Shown piece by piece: positions 1-8,337 of a stretch of DNA of 64,000 nt; positions within the stretch are counted from its first letter, which is position 1; every line of letters starts with the position of its first letter. The translations under genes were made by a program, and so were the position numbers. Below the pieces are notes generated by a model. It saw nothing but the letters and a program-made list of their open reading frames with translations, did no database searches and was not told the origin of the DNA. The stretch is from Lachnospiraceae bacterium. GTDB taxonomy: Bacteria > Bacillota_A > Clostridia > Lachnospirales > Lachnospiraceae. Location of the stretch: the NCBI GenBank assembly GCA_017416505.1, contig JAFQCI010000124.1:1-64000 (forward strand), given 5' to 3'.

Positions 1-2
1 CA

Positions 3-497
3 AATGGTATGGCTAGATGTGGTAAAGACACTTTTGCCAAATTCTTAAATGAGATTACCCCAACTATGAAATACTCATCAATAGATAAAGTAAAAGATAT
101 AGCACGTTTATGTGACTGGGAGGGTGGTAAGACAGAAAGAGATAGAAAATTTTTATCAGATTTAAAATTACTGACAACAGATTATTCTGATATGCCTTTT
201 AAAGAAATAAAGAAAAAGGTTGAAAAATTTATGTCAGATAAGACATATGAAGTAATGCTTATTGACATTAGAGAACCTGAAGAGATTGAAAGAGCAAAAA
301 CAGTTTTTGGAGCAAAGGCAATTCTAATAGAGAATAATAATGTAAAGCATATCAGTAGCAACATGGCTGATGCGAATGTCTACAACTATAAATATGATTA
401 TGTCATTCAAAACAATGGAACGTTAGAAGAGTTTAATGAAAATATTGAAAAATTCTATCGTTCTATATTGGAGGAAGAAGATGGAGATAGAAAATAA
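3..497 (+). CDS. Deoxynucleoside monophosphate kinase-like P-loop protein (5' end cut by window)
   Basis: The reading frame is open to the left edge, so the true start lies outside. The first visible residues, NGMARCGKDTF, form a Walker A loop of the GxxxxGKDT type found in phage T4 gp1-like dNMP kinases. The first ATG (base 9) lies inside that loop and cannot be the start. The remainder resembles small nucleoside-monophosphate kinases, which make dNDPs for phage replication; that role is inferred from the loop and from the neighbouring nrdD, dut and MazG genes. It overlaps the next gene by 17 bases, so translation is probably coupled. An adenylate-kinase-like protein of other specificity is possible. 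Confidence 0.6.
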   Translation, partial: NGMARCGKDTFAKFLNEITPTMKYSSIDKVKDIARLCDWEGGKTERDRKFLSDLKLLTTDYSDMPFKEIKKKVEKFMSDKTYEVMLIDIREPEEIERAKTVFGAKAILIENNNVKHISSNMADANVYNYKYDYVIQNNGTLEEFNENIEKFYRSILEEEDGDRK

Positions 498-1062
498 AAA
501 GAAGATATACGTTGATTTTGATGGTTGTATAGTGAACACTATTGCTGCTATATGCTCACTCTACAATGAAGATTTTAAATACTATAAAGACTTTTCACCT
601 ATTAAATGGTGGGAAATAAATACATGGAACTTCGAAGAGTGTAATTGTGCAACAACAGAGTATATCAATACATATTTTAATCAACAAAGATTTTTTGACA
701 AACTAACATATATGGATTGGGCGAAAGAAACATTAGATGAATTAAAAGATGATTATGAAATTACAATTGTTTCTTCTGGATATTCACCAAATCTGAAAGC
801 AAAGGAAATTTGGATTAATGAAAATCTACCATATTGTAAGTTTATTGGAGTAAATCTTAAAGAACATGAGGATAAAAGTCATATATTTATGAGCGATGGA
901 ATTTTCATAGATGATTCTAGTAAAAATCTTATTACAAGTAACGCATTAGTGAATATATGTTTTGGTGATAAATACTCATGGAATGAAGAATGGATAGGAT
1001 TTAGGTGTAATAATTGGAATGATATTAAAAAATTCTTGAAAGGAGATGAAGGTATTAATTGA
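481..1062 (+). CDS. HAD-superfamily 5'-nucleotidase-like protein
   Basis: This 193-residue protein begins with the HAD motif I, VDFDGCIVNT (DxDG at residues about 10-13), has a Ser-Ser motif II region (ITIVSSGYSP) and a late acidic motif (FIDDSSKN). This is the layout of 5'(3')-deoxyribonucleotidases of the NT5C type, often carried by phages. The start at 481 follows a GGAGGAAGA ribosome site; a longer in-frame start at 436 lacks one. It probably dephosphorylates (deoxy)nucleotides within the element's nucleotide module. The exact substrate cannot be read from sequence. Confidence 0.65.
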   Translation: MEIENKKKIYVDFDGCIVNTIAAICSLYNEDFKYYKDFSPIKWWEINTWNFEECNCATTEYINTYFNQQRFFDKLTYMDWAKETLDELKDDYEITIVSSGYSPNLKAKEIWINENLPYCKFIGVNLKEHEDKSHIFMSDGIFIDDSSKNLITSNALVNICFGDKYSWNEEWIGFRCNNWNDIKKFLKGDEGIN

Positions 1063-1262
1063 GTTGTATTTGCAGTAGTCACGAGTTGGCAAGAGAATTA
1101 TTAAATAAGCCTGATGGATTTATTATTGCCAGAGATAAAAATGGATATCAAGAATTTGCGATATCTGATGTTCAACGAATTTTTACTTGTGCAAATAGTG
1201 ATGATAGCATTATGAATTGGGCTATTAACCTACATGATTGCACAGGAAATATTAAAAGATAA
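1059..1262 (+). CDS. Small hypothetical element protein, TTG start
   Basis: This 67-residue protein is not recognised. It starts with TTG overlapping the previous stop codon; AAGGAGATG sits 9-10 bases upstream, which supports the unusual start. It has no membrane segment and no motif I can name. Its position within a tightly packed run of same-strand genes suggests a phage accessory gene. Confidence 0.5.
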   Translation: MSCICSSHELARELLNKPDGFIIARDKNGYQEFAISDVQRIFTCANSDDSIMNWAINLHDCTGNIKR

Positions 1263-1275
1263 GGAGAATATACGT

Positions 1276-1647
1276 ATGTATACATATCAAATGGTTGGTT
1301 TGGCAGACCAAAATGGAAGAACTTATGTATCAAAATATGGGATATATAACAAAGAAGATGGTTTTGTTATTAAACCACAATATATTCATTTTTCAAGAGA
1401 GGCAGAGCCTGACAAAATTTTGTTTTCTTATCAAGAATTGATTAATGGCTTGTTCCATGATAATTGTTGGTCACTAAAGGTTGAGAAACCAAAACCAAGA
1501 AAGATGACAAAAGAAGAAATAGAAAAAGAATTAGGTTATGAGATTGATATATGCATGAAAAAAGAAAATGAAGACTCTTTATATGATGCATACAAAGACA
1601 GTATGGATGATGTTTTTAAAAGTTTTTTATCCCAATTTTATTATTAA
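1276..1647 (+). CDS. Hypothetical element protein
   Basis: This is a 123-residue protein of unknown function, with a charged C-terminal half (a KMTKEEIEKELG segment near residue 75). I chose the ATG at 1276 because AAGGAG lies 10 bases upstream; an in-frame ATG at 1234 would overlap the previous gene and has no ribosome site. It lies in the same operon-like run as the nucleotide genes, but nothing in the sequence assigns it a reaction. Confidence 0.5.
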   Translation: MYTYQMVGLADQNGRTYVSKYGIYNKEDGFVIKPQYIHFSREAEPDKILFSYQELINGLFHDNCWSLKVEKPKPRKMTKEEIEKELGYEIDICMKKENEDSLYDAYKDSMDDVFKSFLSQFYY

Positions 1648-1694
1648 ATACGTGTTCTATCGAGTGTGATAATTTTACCAGAAAGGAGGAAAAT

Positions 1695-2003
1695 ATGACA
1701 GATTTAGAGAAAATTGCAGATAAATTAGGCAAAGAAGAAATACTTTGTCAGCTATCTGAAGAATGTGCTGAGTTAATTCAAGCGTGTCTGAAATATAGGA
1801 GAGCAACTAAAGGATTGACACCAAAAACAGAAGATGAAACCTTTGGTAATATTGTGGAAGAAGTATCTGATGTATTACTTAATATTTCTCAAATATTATA
1901 TTTGTTTAAGGGCAAAGGAATTGAAGATGAGATAAAAAGTATCCAAACTTATAAAGCAAATAGATGGTGGAGAAGAACATTTATATCACAAGATGAAAAT
2001 TAG
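1695..2003 (+). CDS. MazG-like nucleotide pyrophosphohydrolase
   Basis: The 102-residue protein has the all-alpha NTP-PPase pattern: a helix with LSEECAELIQA (ExxxE metal ligands) and a second helix with EEVSDVLLNISQI (ExxD). Such enzymes hydrolyse (d)NTPs to monophosphates and PPi; phage versions often trim dCTP or dUTP pools. A strong AGAAAGGAGG site precedes the ATG. It sits directly upstream of nrdD, which fits a shared dNTP-balancing role. Substrate choice is inferred only. Confidence 0.75.
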   Translation: MTDLEKIADKLGKEEILCQLSEECAELIQACLKYRRATKGLTPKTEDETFGNIVEEVSDVLLNISQILYLFKGKGIEDEIKSIQTYKANRWWRRTFISQDEN

Positions 2004-2058
2004 GTAAATCAGCCTTAGTGCTATTTACATAGATAAAATAATAACAAGGAGGAATTGA

Positions 2059-4305
2059 ATGGCAAAAGTTATCAGAAGAAACTGTACAGAAGATGAATTT
2101 AAGAAAGAAAAGATTTCAAATGCTATTTTAAAAGCAATGACTAATGGTTCTGGTATTGTCAAACCTAAAATTGCTGAAGATATTGCAAATGAGATTTATG
2201 AAGAGACAAAAGATATAGAAGAAGTAAGTATCTCTGAAATTGAGCAAATGGTATTTGATAAGTTGATTTCTAAGAAACAGAGATTAACTGCAAGAGCTTA
2301 CGAAGGTTATAGAAGTATCAGAGAGTTTCAGAGAGAAGAAAACGAACTCGATGATGTAGTATATGGAATTGTTGAAGGTACTGACAAAGAAGTATTAGAT
2401 GAAAATTCTAATAAGAATGCTTATATTGCACCAACACAGAGAGACTTGATTGCTGGTGAGTTAAGTAGAAACTATTCAAGAAGAAATCTTCTTCCTATTA
2501 ATATTACACAAGCACACGATGAAGGTATTATTCATTTCCATGATGCAGATTATTTTGTTCAGCATATTCATAATTGCCAGTTGGTAAATCTTGAAGATAT
2601 GCTTCAGAATGGTACTGTTATCAATACAAAAATGATTGAGAAACCTAAGAGTTTCCAAACTGCTTGTACAGTGGCTACTCAAATTGTTCAGCAAGTAGCA
2701 AATTCACAATATGGGGGGCAGACTATTACACTTTCTCATCTTGCTCCGTTTGTAAGAATTAGTTATGAAAAGCAGATGAATAGATTAAAAAAGAAATTTG
2801 GCAAGCAGTTGTATAAAAAGTATTTCGATGAATGGAATGAAAAATTCTCTGAATTCGGGGAGAGTGCAAGAAATCTATTTAGAGAATTTCTTACATATCA
2901 GATGTTAGATATGGCTAAAGAAGAAACAGATGAATTAATTAAAGCAGAAATTAAAGCAGGTATCCAGACAATTCAGTTTCAGGTTAACACATTTAATACG
3001 TCAAATGGACAAAGCCCATTCTTAACAGTATTTATGTATATCAGTGAAAATCCAGAATATGAGAAAGAAACTGCTATGCTCATCGAAGAAGTATTAAATC
3101 AAAGATATGAAGGTATGAAGAATGAAGTGGGTGTGCCAGTAACACCATCATTCCCTAAGTTAATCTTCGTTCTTGATGAAAACAATGTATCTAAAGATAG
3201 TGAATACTATTATTTAAAGAAGTTAGCTTGTAAGTGCGTTGCAAAGAGAATGATGCCTGATTTTATTTCTGCAAAGATTATGAAGCAGAACTATGATGGT
3301 GAAGTTTTCCCATGCATGGGCTGCCGTAGTTTCCTTTCTAATTGGAAAGATGAAAATGGTAAATATAAGTGGTACGGACGCTTTAATCAAGGTGTAGTCA
3401 CTCTTAATCTTGTTGATGTAGGATTATCTGCTGATAAGGATATGGACAAGTTTTGGAATATTCTTGATGAAAGATTAAGACTTTGTTATCAAGCATTGAT
3501 GTTAAGACATGAAAGATTAGAGGGTACAAGCACAACAATTTCACCTATTCATTGGCAGTATGGAGCAATTGCGAGATTGTCTAAAGATGATAAAATTGAT
3601 GACTTATTACATAATGGTTATTCAACAATTTCTCTTGGATATGCAGGTTTGTATGAATGTGTATTAGCTATGTTAGGCGTATCACATACCACAGAAGAAG
3701 GTGAAAAGTTTGCTTTAGCAGTTATGAATAAACTTAAAGCAACTTGTGATAAGTGGAAGAAGGATAATGGTATTGGTTTTGGACTCTATGGGACACCATT
3801 AGAATCCACTACATACAAGTTTGCTAGAAAGTTAAGAGATAGATTTGGTGTAATTGAAGGAATTACAGACAAAGATTATATTACAAATAGTTACCATGTG
3901 AATGTAAGAGAAGAAATTGATGCGTTCAGAAAGCTTGGTTTTGAAGCACAATTTCAGAAGATTAGTTCTGGCGGTGCAGTAAGTTATGTTGAAGTAACAA
4001 ATCTCAATAATAACCTAGACGCTATTGAACAGATTGTAGATTATATGTACGACACTATTCAGTATGCAGAAATCAATACTAAATCTGATTATTGTCAAGT
4101 TTGCTGTTTCGATGGAGAAATTCTTCTTGATGAAAATTTAGATTGGTATTGTCCTAACTGTGGTAATCGCGACCATAAGAAGATGAATGTTTGTCGAAGA
4201 ACTTGTGGTTACTTGGGCGATAACTTTTGGAATAGGGGACGTACTCAAGACATAAATGACAGATACATTCACCTAGATAATCACATTATGAAAGAAGGAT
4301 GTTGA
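2059..4305 (+). CDS. nrdD: Anaerobic ribonucleoside-triphosphate reductase
   Basis: At 748 residues this is full length for class III reductases, which convert NTPs to dNTPs using formate and a glycyl radical. The N-terminus (about residues 1-95) is an ATP-cone allosteric domain. An active-site cysteine region, FPCMGCRSFL, lies mid-protein; the C-terminus has two CxxC pairs for zinc and the glycyl radical motif RTCGYLG. It is preceded by AAGGAGGAA and followed by nrdG with a TGATG overlap. Being on an integrated element, it is presumably a phage-borne copy supplying dNTPs under anoxia. Confidence 0.95.
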   Translation: MAKVIRRNCTEDEFKKEKISNAILKAMTNGSGIVKPKIAEDIANEIYEETKDIEEVSISEIEQMVFDKLISKKQRLTARAYEGYRSIREFQREENELDDVVYGIVEGTDKEVLDENSNKNAYIAPTQRDLIAGELSRNYSRRNLLPINITQAHDEGIIHFHDADYFVQHIHNCQLVNLEDMLQNGTVINTKMIEKPKSFQTACTVATQIVQQVANSQYGGQTITLSHLAPFVRISYEKQMNRLKKKFGKQLYKKYFDEWNEKFSEFGESARNLFREFLTYQMLDMAKEETDELIKAEIKAGIQTIQFQVNTFNTSNGQSPFLTVFMYISENPEYEKETAMLIEEVLNQRYEGMKNEVGVPVTPSFPKLIFVLDENNVSKDSEYYYLKKLACKCVAKRMMPDFISAKIMKQNYDGEVFPCMGCRSFLSNWKDENGKYKWYGRFNQGVVTLNLVDVGLSADKDMDKFWNILDERLRLCYQALMLRHERLEGTSTTISPIHWQYGAIARLSKDDKIDDLLHNGYSTISLGYAGLYECVLAMLGVSHTTEEGEKFALAVMNKLKATCDKWKKDNGIGFGLYGTPLESTTYKFARKLRDRFGVIEGITDKDYITNSYHVNVREEIDAFRKLGFEAQFQKISSGGAVSYVEVTNLNNNLDAIEQIVDYMYDTIQYAEINTKSDYCQVCCFDGEILLDENLDWYCPNCGNRDHKKMNVCRRTCGYLGDNFWNRGRTQDINDRYIHLDNHIMKEGC

Positions 4306-4859
4306 TGAGATACAACCAGATAAGAGAATGTGACATTGCGAATGGAGAGGGCATAGGGGTTGCCCTCTTCGTGCAAGGATGTCACTTTAAATGTAAAAAT
4401 TGCTTTAACCCTGAGACATGGGATTTTAATGGTGGTAAAGAATGGACAGAGGAAATAGAAAATAAGTTTATAGAGTTAGCAAGTAGACCATATATTAAGA
4501 GAATTTCGCTCTTAGGTGGTGAATGTTTGGCTGATGAAAACCTTGATGGAATACTAAATTTAGTCCACAAAATTCGTCTTTTATTTGGTCAAAATAAAAC
4601 TATTTGGTTATATACAGGTTACAAATGGGAAGATATATGGTTTGATAGCAAAATCATAATTGATGATTTCACTAATCAAATATATGAGAATTATAAAAAA
4701 CGACAACAAATTTTATCTATGTGTAATGTAGCTATAGACGGTCGTTACATAGATTCTCAAAGAGATGTATCACTTTGTTGGCGAGGAAGTAAAAATCAAC
4801 GAGCGATAGATGTGCAAGAATCTCTACAACAAAATAAGGTGGTATTATATTGTGACTAA
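4305..4859 (+). CDS. nrdG: Anaerobic ribonucleotide reductase activating protein (radical SAM)
   Basis: NrdG installs the glycyl radical on NrdD using S-adenosylmethionine and a [4Fe-4S] cluster. The cluster motif CHFKCKNC (CxxxCxxC) is near residue 27 and GGEC follows near residue 70. I place the start at 4305, where the ATG shares its A with the nrdD stop and GAAGG lies 6 bases upstream; an ATG at 4299 is too close to the ribosome site. The protein is 184 residues, typical of the family. Pairing with nrdD gives high confidence. Confidence 0.93.
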   Translation: MRYNQIRECDIANGEGIGVALFVQGCHFKCKNCFNPETWDFNGGKEWTEEIENKFIELASRPYIKRISLLGGECLADENLDGILNLVHKIRLLFGQNKTIWLYTGYKWEDIWFDSKIIIDDFTNQIYENYKKRQQILSMCNVAIDGRYIDSQRDVSLCWRGSKNQRAIDVQESLQQNKVVLYCD

Positions 4860-5103
4860 TCCAATATTAAAGAAATCAGACATCGTATATCATACAAGAA
4901 TCTTGCCAACAGTAGGCATATACGACTTAGACGAATTAAAAATCAGAACTGTCGAAGAAACTTATTTTGTAGGAGTGGAGAAGCGGAACAAAACCGCTTT
5001 TCTACTACCATACACTTCAATAGGTAAAACAGTATTTCTAAACAGAAAAGAAGCTTTGCAAAAGATTAGAGAAGCAGAGAAGAATAAAGTATATGTTGGA
5101 TAA
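4852..5103 (+). CDS. Small hypothetical element protein, probable GTG start
   Basis: This protein of about 83 residues is not recognised. The GTG at 4852 overlaps the nrdG stop and has AAGG about 14 bases upstream; an in-frame ATG at 4810 would extend the protein into nrdG. Segments such as TYFVGVEKRNKTAFLLPY look like a small beta-rich fold. It resembles in style the 82-residue protein at 5878, which also ends with a Lys/Glu-rich helix after a beta stretch, so the two may be related. Confidence 0.5.
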   Translation: MTNPILKKSDIVYHTRILPTVGIYDLDELKIRTVEETYFVGVEKRNKTAFLLPYTSIGKTVFLNRKEALQKIREAEKNKVYVG

Positions 5104-5135
5104 AGAGAGAAGGTGTAAATATAGCAAGTTATTTA

Positions 5136-5885
5136 ATGAAATATAAAGGGATTTATAGGCTGAGAACAGAAATAGACAAGTCGACAAATACTTTTCCAAG
5201 AGAATATACTGGCGAATTTGCAAGCAACGATGTTTATATTGACTGTGAAAAAGGTGTTCGCATCTACCATTATGGAAATCGTACATTAGAATGTTATTCA
5301 TCATCATTAAAAAGCGGTAGAAGTATGGTTAGATTAATTTATAGAGATTTTATAAACAAGTCAAATACAGAAACCACAATTAATGAATATGATGTTGAAC
5401 GAGATGGAAAGTTGGTTCATGTTGTAAAAGAAAGTATAAGTATTATTGATAAAGAATTGTTTGCCAAAGAATTGAAAAATAATAACAACATCATTTGGAA
5501 TGTTGTTGAAACAGATTCAGAACTACTATTTCGATTTAATGCAAAAGATATAGAACAATTAGAGCCAATATTAAAACCTAAAACAAATGGTGCTGACATA
5601 AGCCCTTTTAGTAGTAAAAATCTACCAAAAACAAAGTATACTATTCCAGATGAAGATTTAGTCACTTATAAAAATATAGTATCAAAATTGCCTCAAAATC
5701 AACTTATAGCCCTCGTACATACGACAAAAGATTTTATAAAATCACTAGCTACAAAAAAGAATACATATGATGATATAAAGGCAGATATGACATTAAAAGG
5801 ATTGAAGAGTAAAGAGTATATACATAGTATCGGAAAATGGGAAGAATATGTAGAATACTTAAATGAGGAATTGATAAATGATTAA
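5136..5885 (+). CDS. Hypothetical element protein; start may be ATA at 5121
   Basis: This protein of about 249 residues has no recognised domain. The N-terminal half looks beta-rich (GIYRLRTEIDKS, VRIYHYGNRTLECYSSS) and the C-terminal third is helical. The only ribosome site, GAAGG at 5109-5113, is too far from the first ATG (5136) but about 7 bases from an in-frame ATA at 5121, so translation may begin on a near-cognate codon. It overlaps the next gene by 8 bases. Confidence 0.5.
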   Translation: MKYKGIYRLRTEIDKSTNTFPREYTGEFASNDVYIDCEKGVRIYHYGNRTLECYSSSLKSGRSMVRLIYRDFINKSNTETTINEYDVERDGKLVHVVKESISIIDKELFAKELKNNNNIIWNVVETDSELLFRFNAKDIEQLEPILKPKTNGADISPFSSKNLPKTKYTIPDEDLVTYKNIVSKLPQNQLIALVHTTKDFIKSLATKKNTYDDIKADMTLKGLKSKEYIHSIGKWEEYVEYLNEELIND

Positions 5886-6126
5886 GCTAAATGAATTAAA
5901 AAGAAAAGACAAAGTTTTCTTTGCTAGGACAATGCCTAAATTAGATTATTATGAAGTTTTTGATTGTGTTGTTGTCTCTGTTGATGAAAAATATTGTATC
6001 GTTAGTGATACTAAAACAAAGCAATCGTTCTTAATACATAATGCAAGGGCAGAAGAAGTTTTATTTAAAGACAGAAAACTAGCAGTAAAGTATCTTAAAG
6101 AGGAGGAAAGTAAACATGAATTATGA
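5878..6126 (+). CDS. Small hypothetical element protein
   Basis: This 82-residue protein is of unknown function. It begins inside the end of the previous gene (ATG at 5878, GAGGA upstream) and ends inside the next one. The predicted pattern is short beta strands (KVFFARTM, YYEVFDCVVVSVDEKYCIVSD) followed by a Lys/Glu-rich helix, suggestive of a small SH3-like or KOW-like barrel; that fold guess is weak. Confidence 0.5.
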   Translation: MIKLNELKRKDKVFFARTMPKLDYYEVFDCVVVSVDEKYCIVSDTKTKQSFLIHNARAEEVLFKDRKLAVKYLKEEESKHEL

Positions 6127-6241
6127 AACAATTATTGAGTTGTCAAATGTAACTTTAGAAGAATGCTTAGATATGTACAAAATGAAAAATATGATTACTA
6201 TTATCAATGATGGTAGAATTATTAACTTTGTAAAAGAATAG
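6116..6241 (+). CDS. 41-residue hypothetical protein
   Basis: This short gene has a strong AAGAGGAGGAAAG site upstream and overlaps the previous stop. The product starts MNYETIIELSNVTLEECLD and ends NDGRIINFVKE. It is too short for function assignment, but the ribosome site, coding-like composition and spacing to dut (13 bases) support a real gene. Confidence 0.5.
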   Translation: MNYETIIELSNVTLEECLDMYKMKNMITIINDGRIINFVKE

Positions 6242-6254
6242 GAGAAAATAAAAC

Positions 6255-6496
6255 ATGAAAATTAATATTAAAAAACTAAACGAAAATGCAATTATTCCTA
6301 CAAGAGGAAGTAGTCAAGCAGCGGGGTATGATTTATATGCTTGCACATCAACACCAATTGTTATTGCGCCTCATCAGACTGTTAAAATTGGTACTGGATT
6401 AGCATTTGAATTGCCTGACGGATATTTTGGAGCTATATTTGCAAGAAGTGGTTTGGCTACTAAAAATGGTCTCAGACCAAGTAATGGCGTTGGTAT
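6255..6496 (+). CDS. dut: dUTPase, exon 1
   Basis: dUTPase hydrolyses dUTP to dUMP and PPi, keeping uracil out of DNA and feeding dTMP synthesis. Exon 1 encodes residues 1-80 plus two bases of the next codon, with motif I (AAGYDLYA) and motif II (ARSGLATKNGL). Read straight through, the frame stops at 6500 before motifs III-V. Joining base 6496 to 7884 restores frame and yields a 143-residue, normal-length enzyme with all motifs. The last exon base is U, as required for a group I 5' splice site. GGAGAAAA precedes the ATG. Confidence 0.9.
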
Positions 6497-7883
6497 GTAA
6501 TAAATATTATTTTAATTGTTTGTTTGAAAATAAAATAAAGGAGTGAATATAAATAGCAAAAGAAATAATTTTTAATAAAGAAGAGTTTATTGATAATTAT
6601 AACAAACTTAAATCTTCTAGGAAAATGGCAAAGTTTTATAAATGTTCTAAAAGTAAAATTTTATCTTATGCAAAGGATATAGGATATAAAAACGAATATT
6701 CTGGTATTTTAAACGATAAACAAAAAGAAGAGATTGTTAAACAGTATGAAAATAAAACAAGTACAGAATTAGCAGAACATTATGGTGTGAACAGAGGTCA
6801 AATAACTAAAATATGGCACGATAATAATTTAATAGGAAAAGATAGGCATAAATATCCTTTTGATTATAATTATTTTGAAAATATAAATACTCCAGATAAG
6901 GCTTATTTTTTAGGATTTTTAGCTGCTGACGGTAATGTTTTTAAAAGAGATAAAGGTAAAAATCAGGCGATAATAAAATTATCGTTACAAAAATCAGATA
7001 AAAATATTTTGGAAGTATTTAAAATTTATTTAGATTCACAACAGCCATTATATATAACAGAAACAATAAATAATAACTATGTAAATTATATGTATACCTT
7101 AGAATTAGTAAGTGATAAAATGGCACAAGATTTACAAAAATATAATATCGCACCGAATAAAACATATAATTACTCTATTATTAATTTAAATAAAGATTTA
7201 ATGCCACATTTTTTTAGAGGTTATTTTGACGGAGACGGTTCAATTAGTTGTTCTAATAATAATTTACATAATCCTTCAAGTTATAGCATAAGAATTTCAG
7301 GATTTGAACATAATTTATCTAAAATGAAAACATATCTTTTGGAAAATGAAGGAATTAACAGTAATTTTATTCAAGATAAGAGGAATAAGAATTTATCTTT
7401 TGGAGCTTTAGTATTTAATAACATAGAAGAAAAGTATATGTTTTTAAATTATATATATAATGATAGAAGAGATATTTTTCTTTCTAGGAAACGATATTTA
7501 GCAGAATGTTTTAATAACGCAATACAAAATAATTATTCAAACAGACAAAATTTATATAATAATATTTTAATGCCGTCTTGGATGAAACCAACAAGTAAAT
7601 CCAAGATTATGAGCGAGAAAGAAAACTGGAAAGCTTTAAAATGCTAATCAGAGTGGAAGGCTATGCTTAAAATCATAGTCACACGCAACGCATAGGAAGT
7701 GAAACTTATATTGAGATATATAAGAATATAATCTTCCCACGAGGTCTCGCTAACGGTTGGTACAATAGAAAATATTGTGTTAAAAAGATATGCTATGCTG
7801 GGTTGGAATTGACCAACTGATGAAAATGAAGGAAACTTCCAGAGCTGTAGATAAAAAACTACAGGGTAATAACAGCAGGTATG
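6497..7883 (+). ncRNA. Group I self-splicing intron in dut, with homing endonuclease gene
   Basis: The intron of 1387 bases sits between dUTPase motifs II and III. Exon 1 ends in U and the intron ends in G, the group I rule. The 3' segment after the endonuclease gene contains core-like elements: ACGCAACGCATAG near 7683-7695 and AAGATATGCTATGC near 7787-7800, whose CGCATAG and CTATGCT strands can form P7. A GTTGG/CCAAC hairpin near 7800 resembles P9. The P1 guide pairing was not resolved by eye. Group II is unlikely: neither the 5' nor the 3' consensus nor a reverse transcriptase is present. Confidence 0.88.
6625..7647 (+). CDS. LAGLIDADG homing endonuclease (intron-encoded)
   Basis: This protein should cleave intronless dut alleles and drive intron homing. 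It carries two LAGLIDADG-type helices, YFLGFLAADG and FRGYFDGDG, about 115 residues apart, as in single-chain enzymes. An N-terminal helix-turn-helix (about residues 30-70, with ELAEHYGVNRGQITKIW) probably aids DNA binding. The frame is open upstream to 6553, where an ATA codon follows AAAGGAGTGA at ideal distance; the ATG at 6625 has no ribosome site, so the true protein may be 24 residues longer. The A+T content is very high, as is usual for such genes. Confidence 0.85.
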   Translation: MAKFYKCSKSKILSYAKDIGYKNEYSGILNDKQKEEIVKQYENKTSTELAEHYGVNRGQITKIWHDNNLIGKDRHKYPFDYNYFENINTPDKAYFLGFLAADGNVFKRDKGKNQAIIKLSLQKSDKNILEVFKIYLDSQQPLYITETINNNYVNYMYTLELVSDKMAQDLQKYNIAPNKTYNYSIINLNKDLMPHFFRGYFDGDGSISCSNNNLHNPSSYSIRISGFEHNLSKMKTYLLENEGINSNFIQDKRNKNLSFGALVFNNIEEKYMFLNYIYNDRRDIFLSRKRYLAECFNNAIQNNYSNRQNLYNNILMPSWMKPTSKSKIMSEKENWKALKC

Positions 7884-8073
7884 CGATAGTGATTATGTCG
7901 GGGAATATATTGTAGCATTACATAACGATACAGATGAACCACAAATGATTAACCCTATGGAACGTATTGCACAGTTAGTAGTAATGCCATATTTACCAGT
8001 TGAATTTAATGAAGTTGAAGAATTGTCTGAAACAGAACGAGGTGAAGGTGGATTTGGGTCTACAGGAAAGTAG
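7884..8073 (+). CDS. dut: dUTPase, exon 2
   Basis: The exon completes the split Ile codon and encodes DSDYVGEYIVALHN (motif III, with the catalytic Asp region), ERIAQLVVMP (motif IV) and the C-terminal Gly-rich arm ERGEGGFGSTGK (motif V). It has no start codon or ribosome site of its own. It makes sense only when spliced to bases 6255-6496. Confidence 0.9.
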
Positions 8074-8081
8074 GTGTATAA

Positions 8082-8261
8082 ATGGAGATATATACAACTA
8101 AAGAAATGATGGAAATATTAAAATTTGGTAAAACAAAAATGAATGCTTTGTTACGTTCAGGTGAATTTCCTGCTGTTAAAATAGGTGGTCAATATCGTAT
8201 CACTAAAGAAGAACTTGAAAAGTGGATGGAGCAGAATAAAGGCAAAGAGATATATTTATAA
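8082..8261 (+). CDS. Excisionase-like helix-turn-helix protein
   Basis: This 59-residue protein has the small winged-helix layout of excisionase/MerR-type proteins (a TTKEMMEILKFGKTKMNALL helix pair, then GEFPAVKIGGQYRI wing). Such proteins bind bent DNA at attachment sites and tip integrase toward excision. It lies immediately upstream of the integrase gene, the usual xis position. The ATG is preceded by AAGTAGGTG. The gene is too short to exclude a general repressor role. Confidence 0.7.
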   Translation: MEIYTTKEMMEILKFGKTKMNALLRSGEFPAVKIGGQYRITKEELEKWMEQNKGKEIYL

Positions 8262-8337
8262 AAGTTGACTAAAAGGGTGTACGGTGTTATATTTAAAGTA
8301 ATATCGTTCACCTTTTTAGTATACGAAAGGAGAAAAT

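Noticed and set aside
6255..6500. dUTPase as a truncated pseudogene ending at the 6498 stop
   Set aside because: The missing motifs III-V occur in frame 1.4 kb downstream and the intervening sequence has group I intron features, so splicing explains it better.
6497..7883. Group II intron or inserted transposon in dut
   Set aside because: There is no reverse transcriptase or transposase, no GUGYG start or AY end, and no terminal inverted repeat; the encoded protein is LAGLIDADG.
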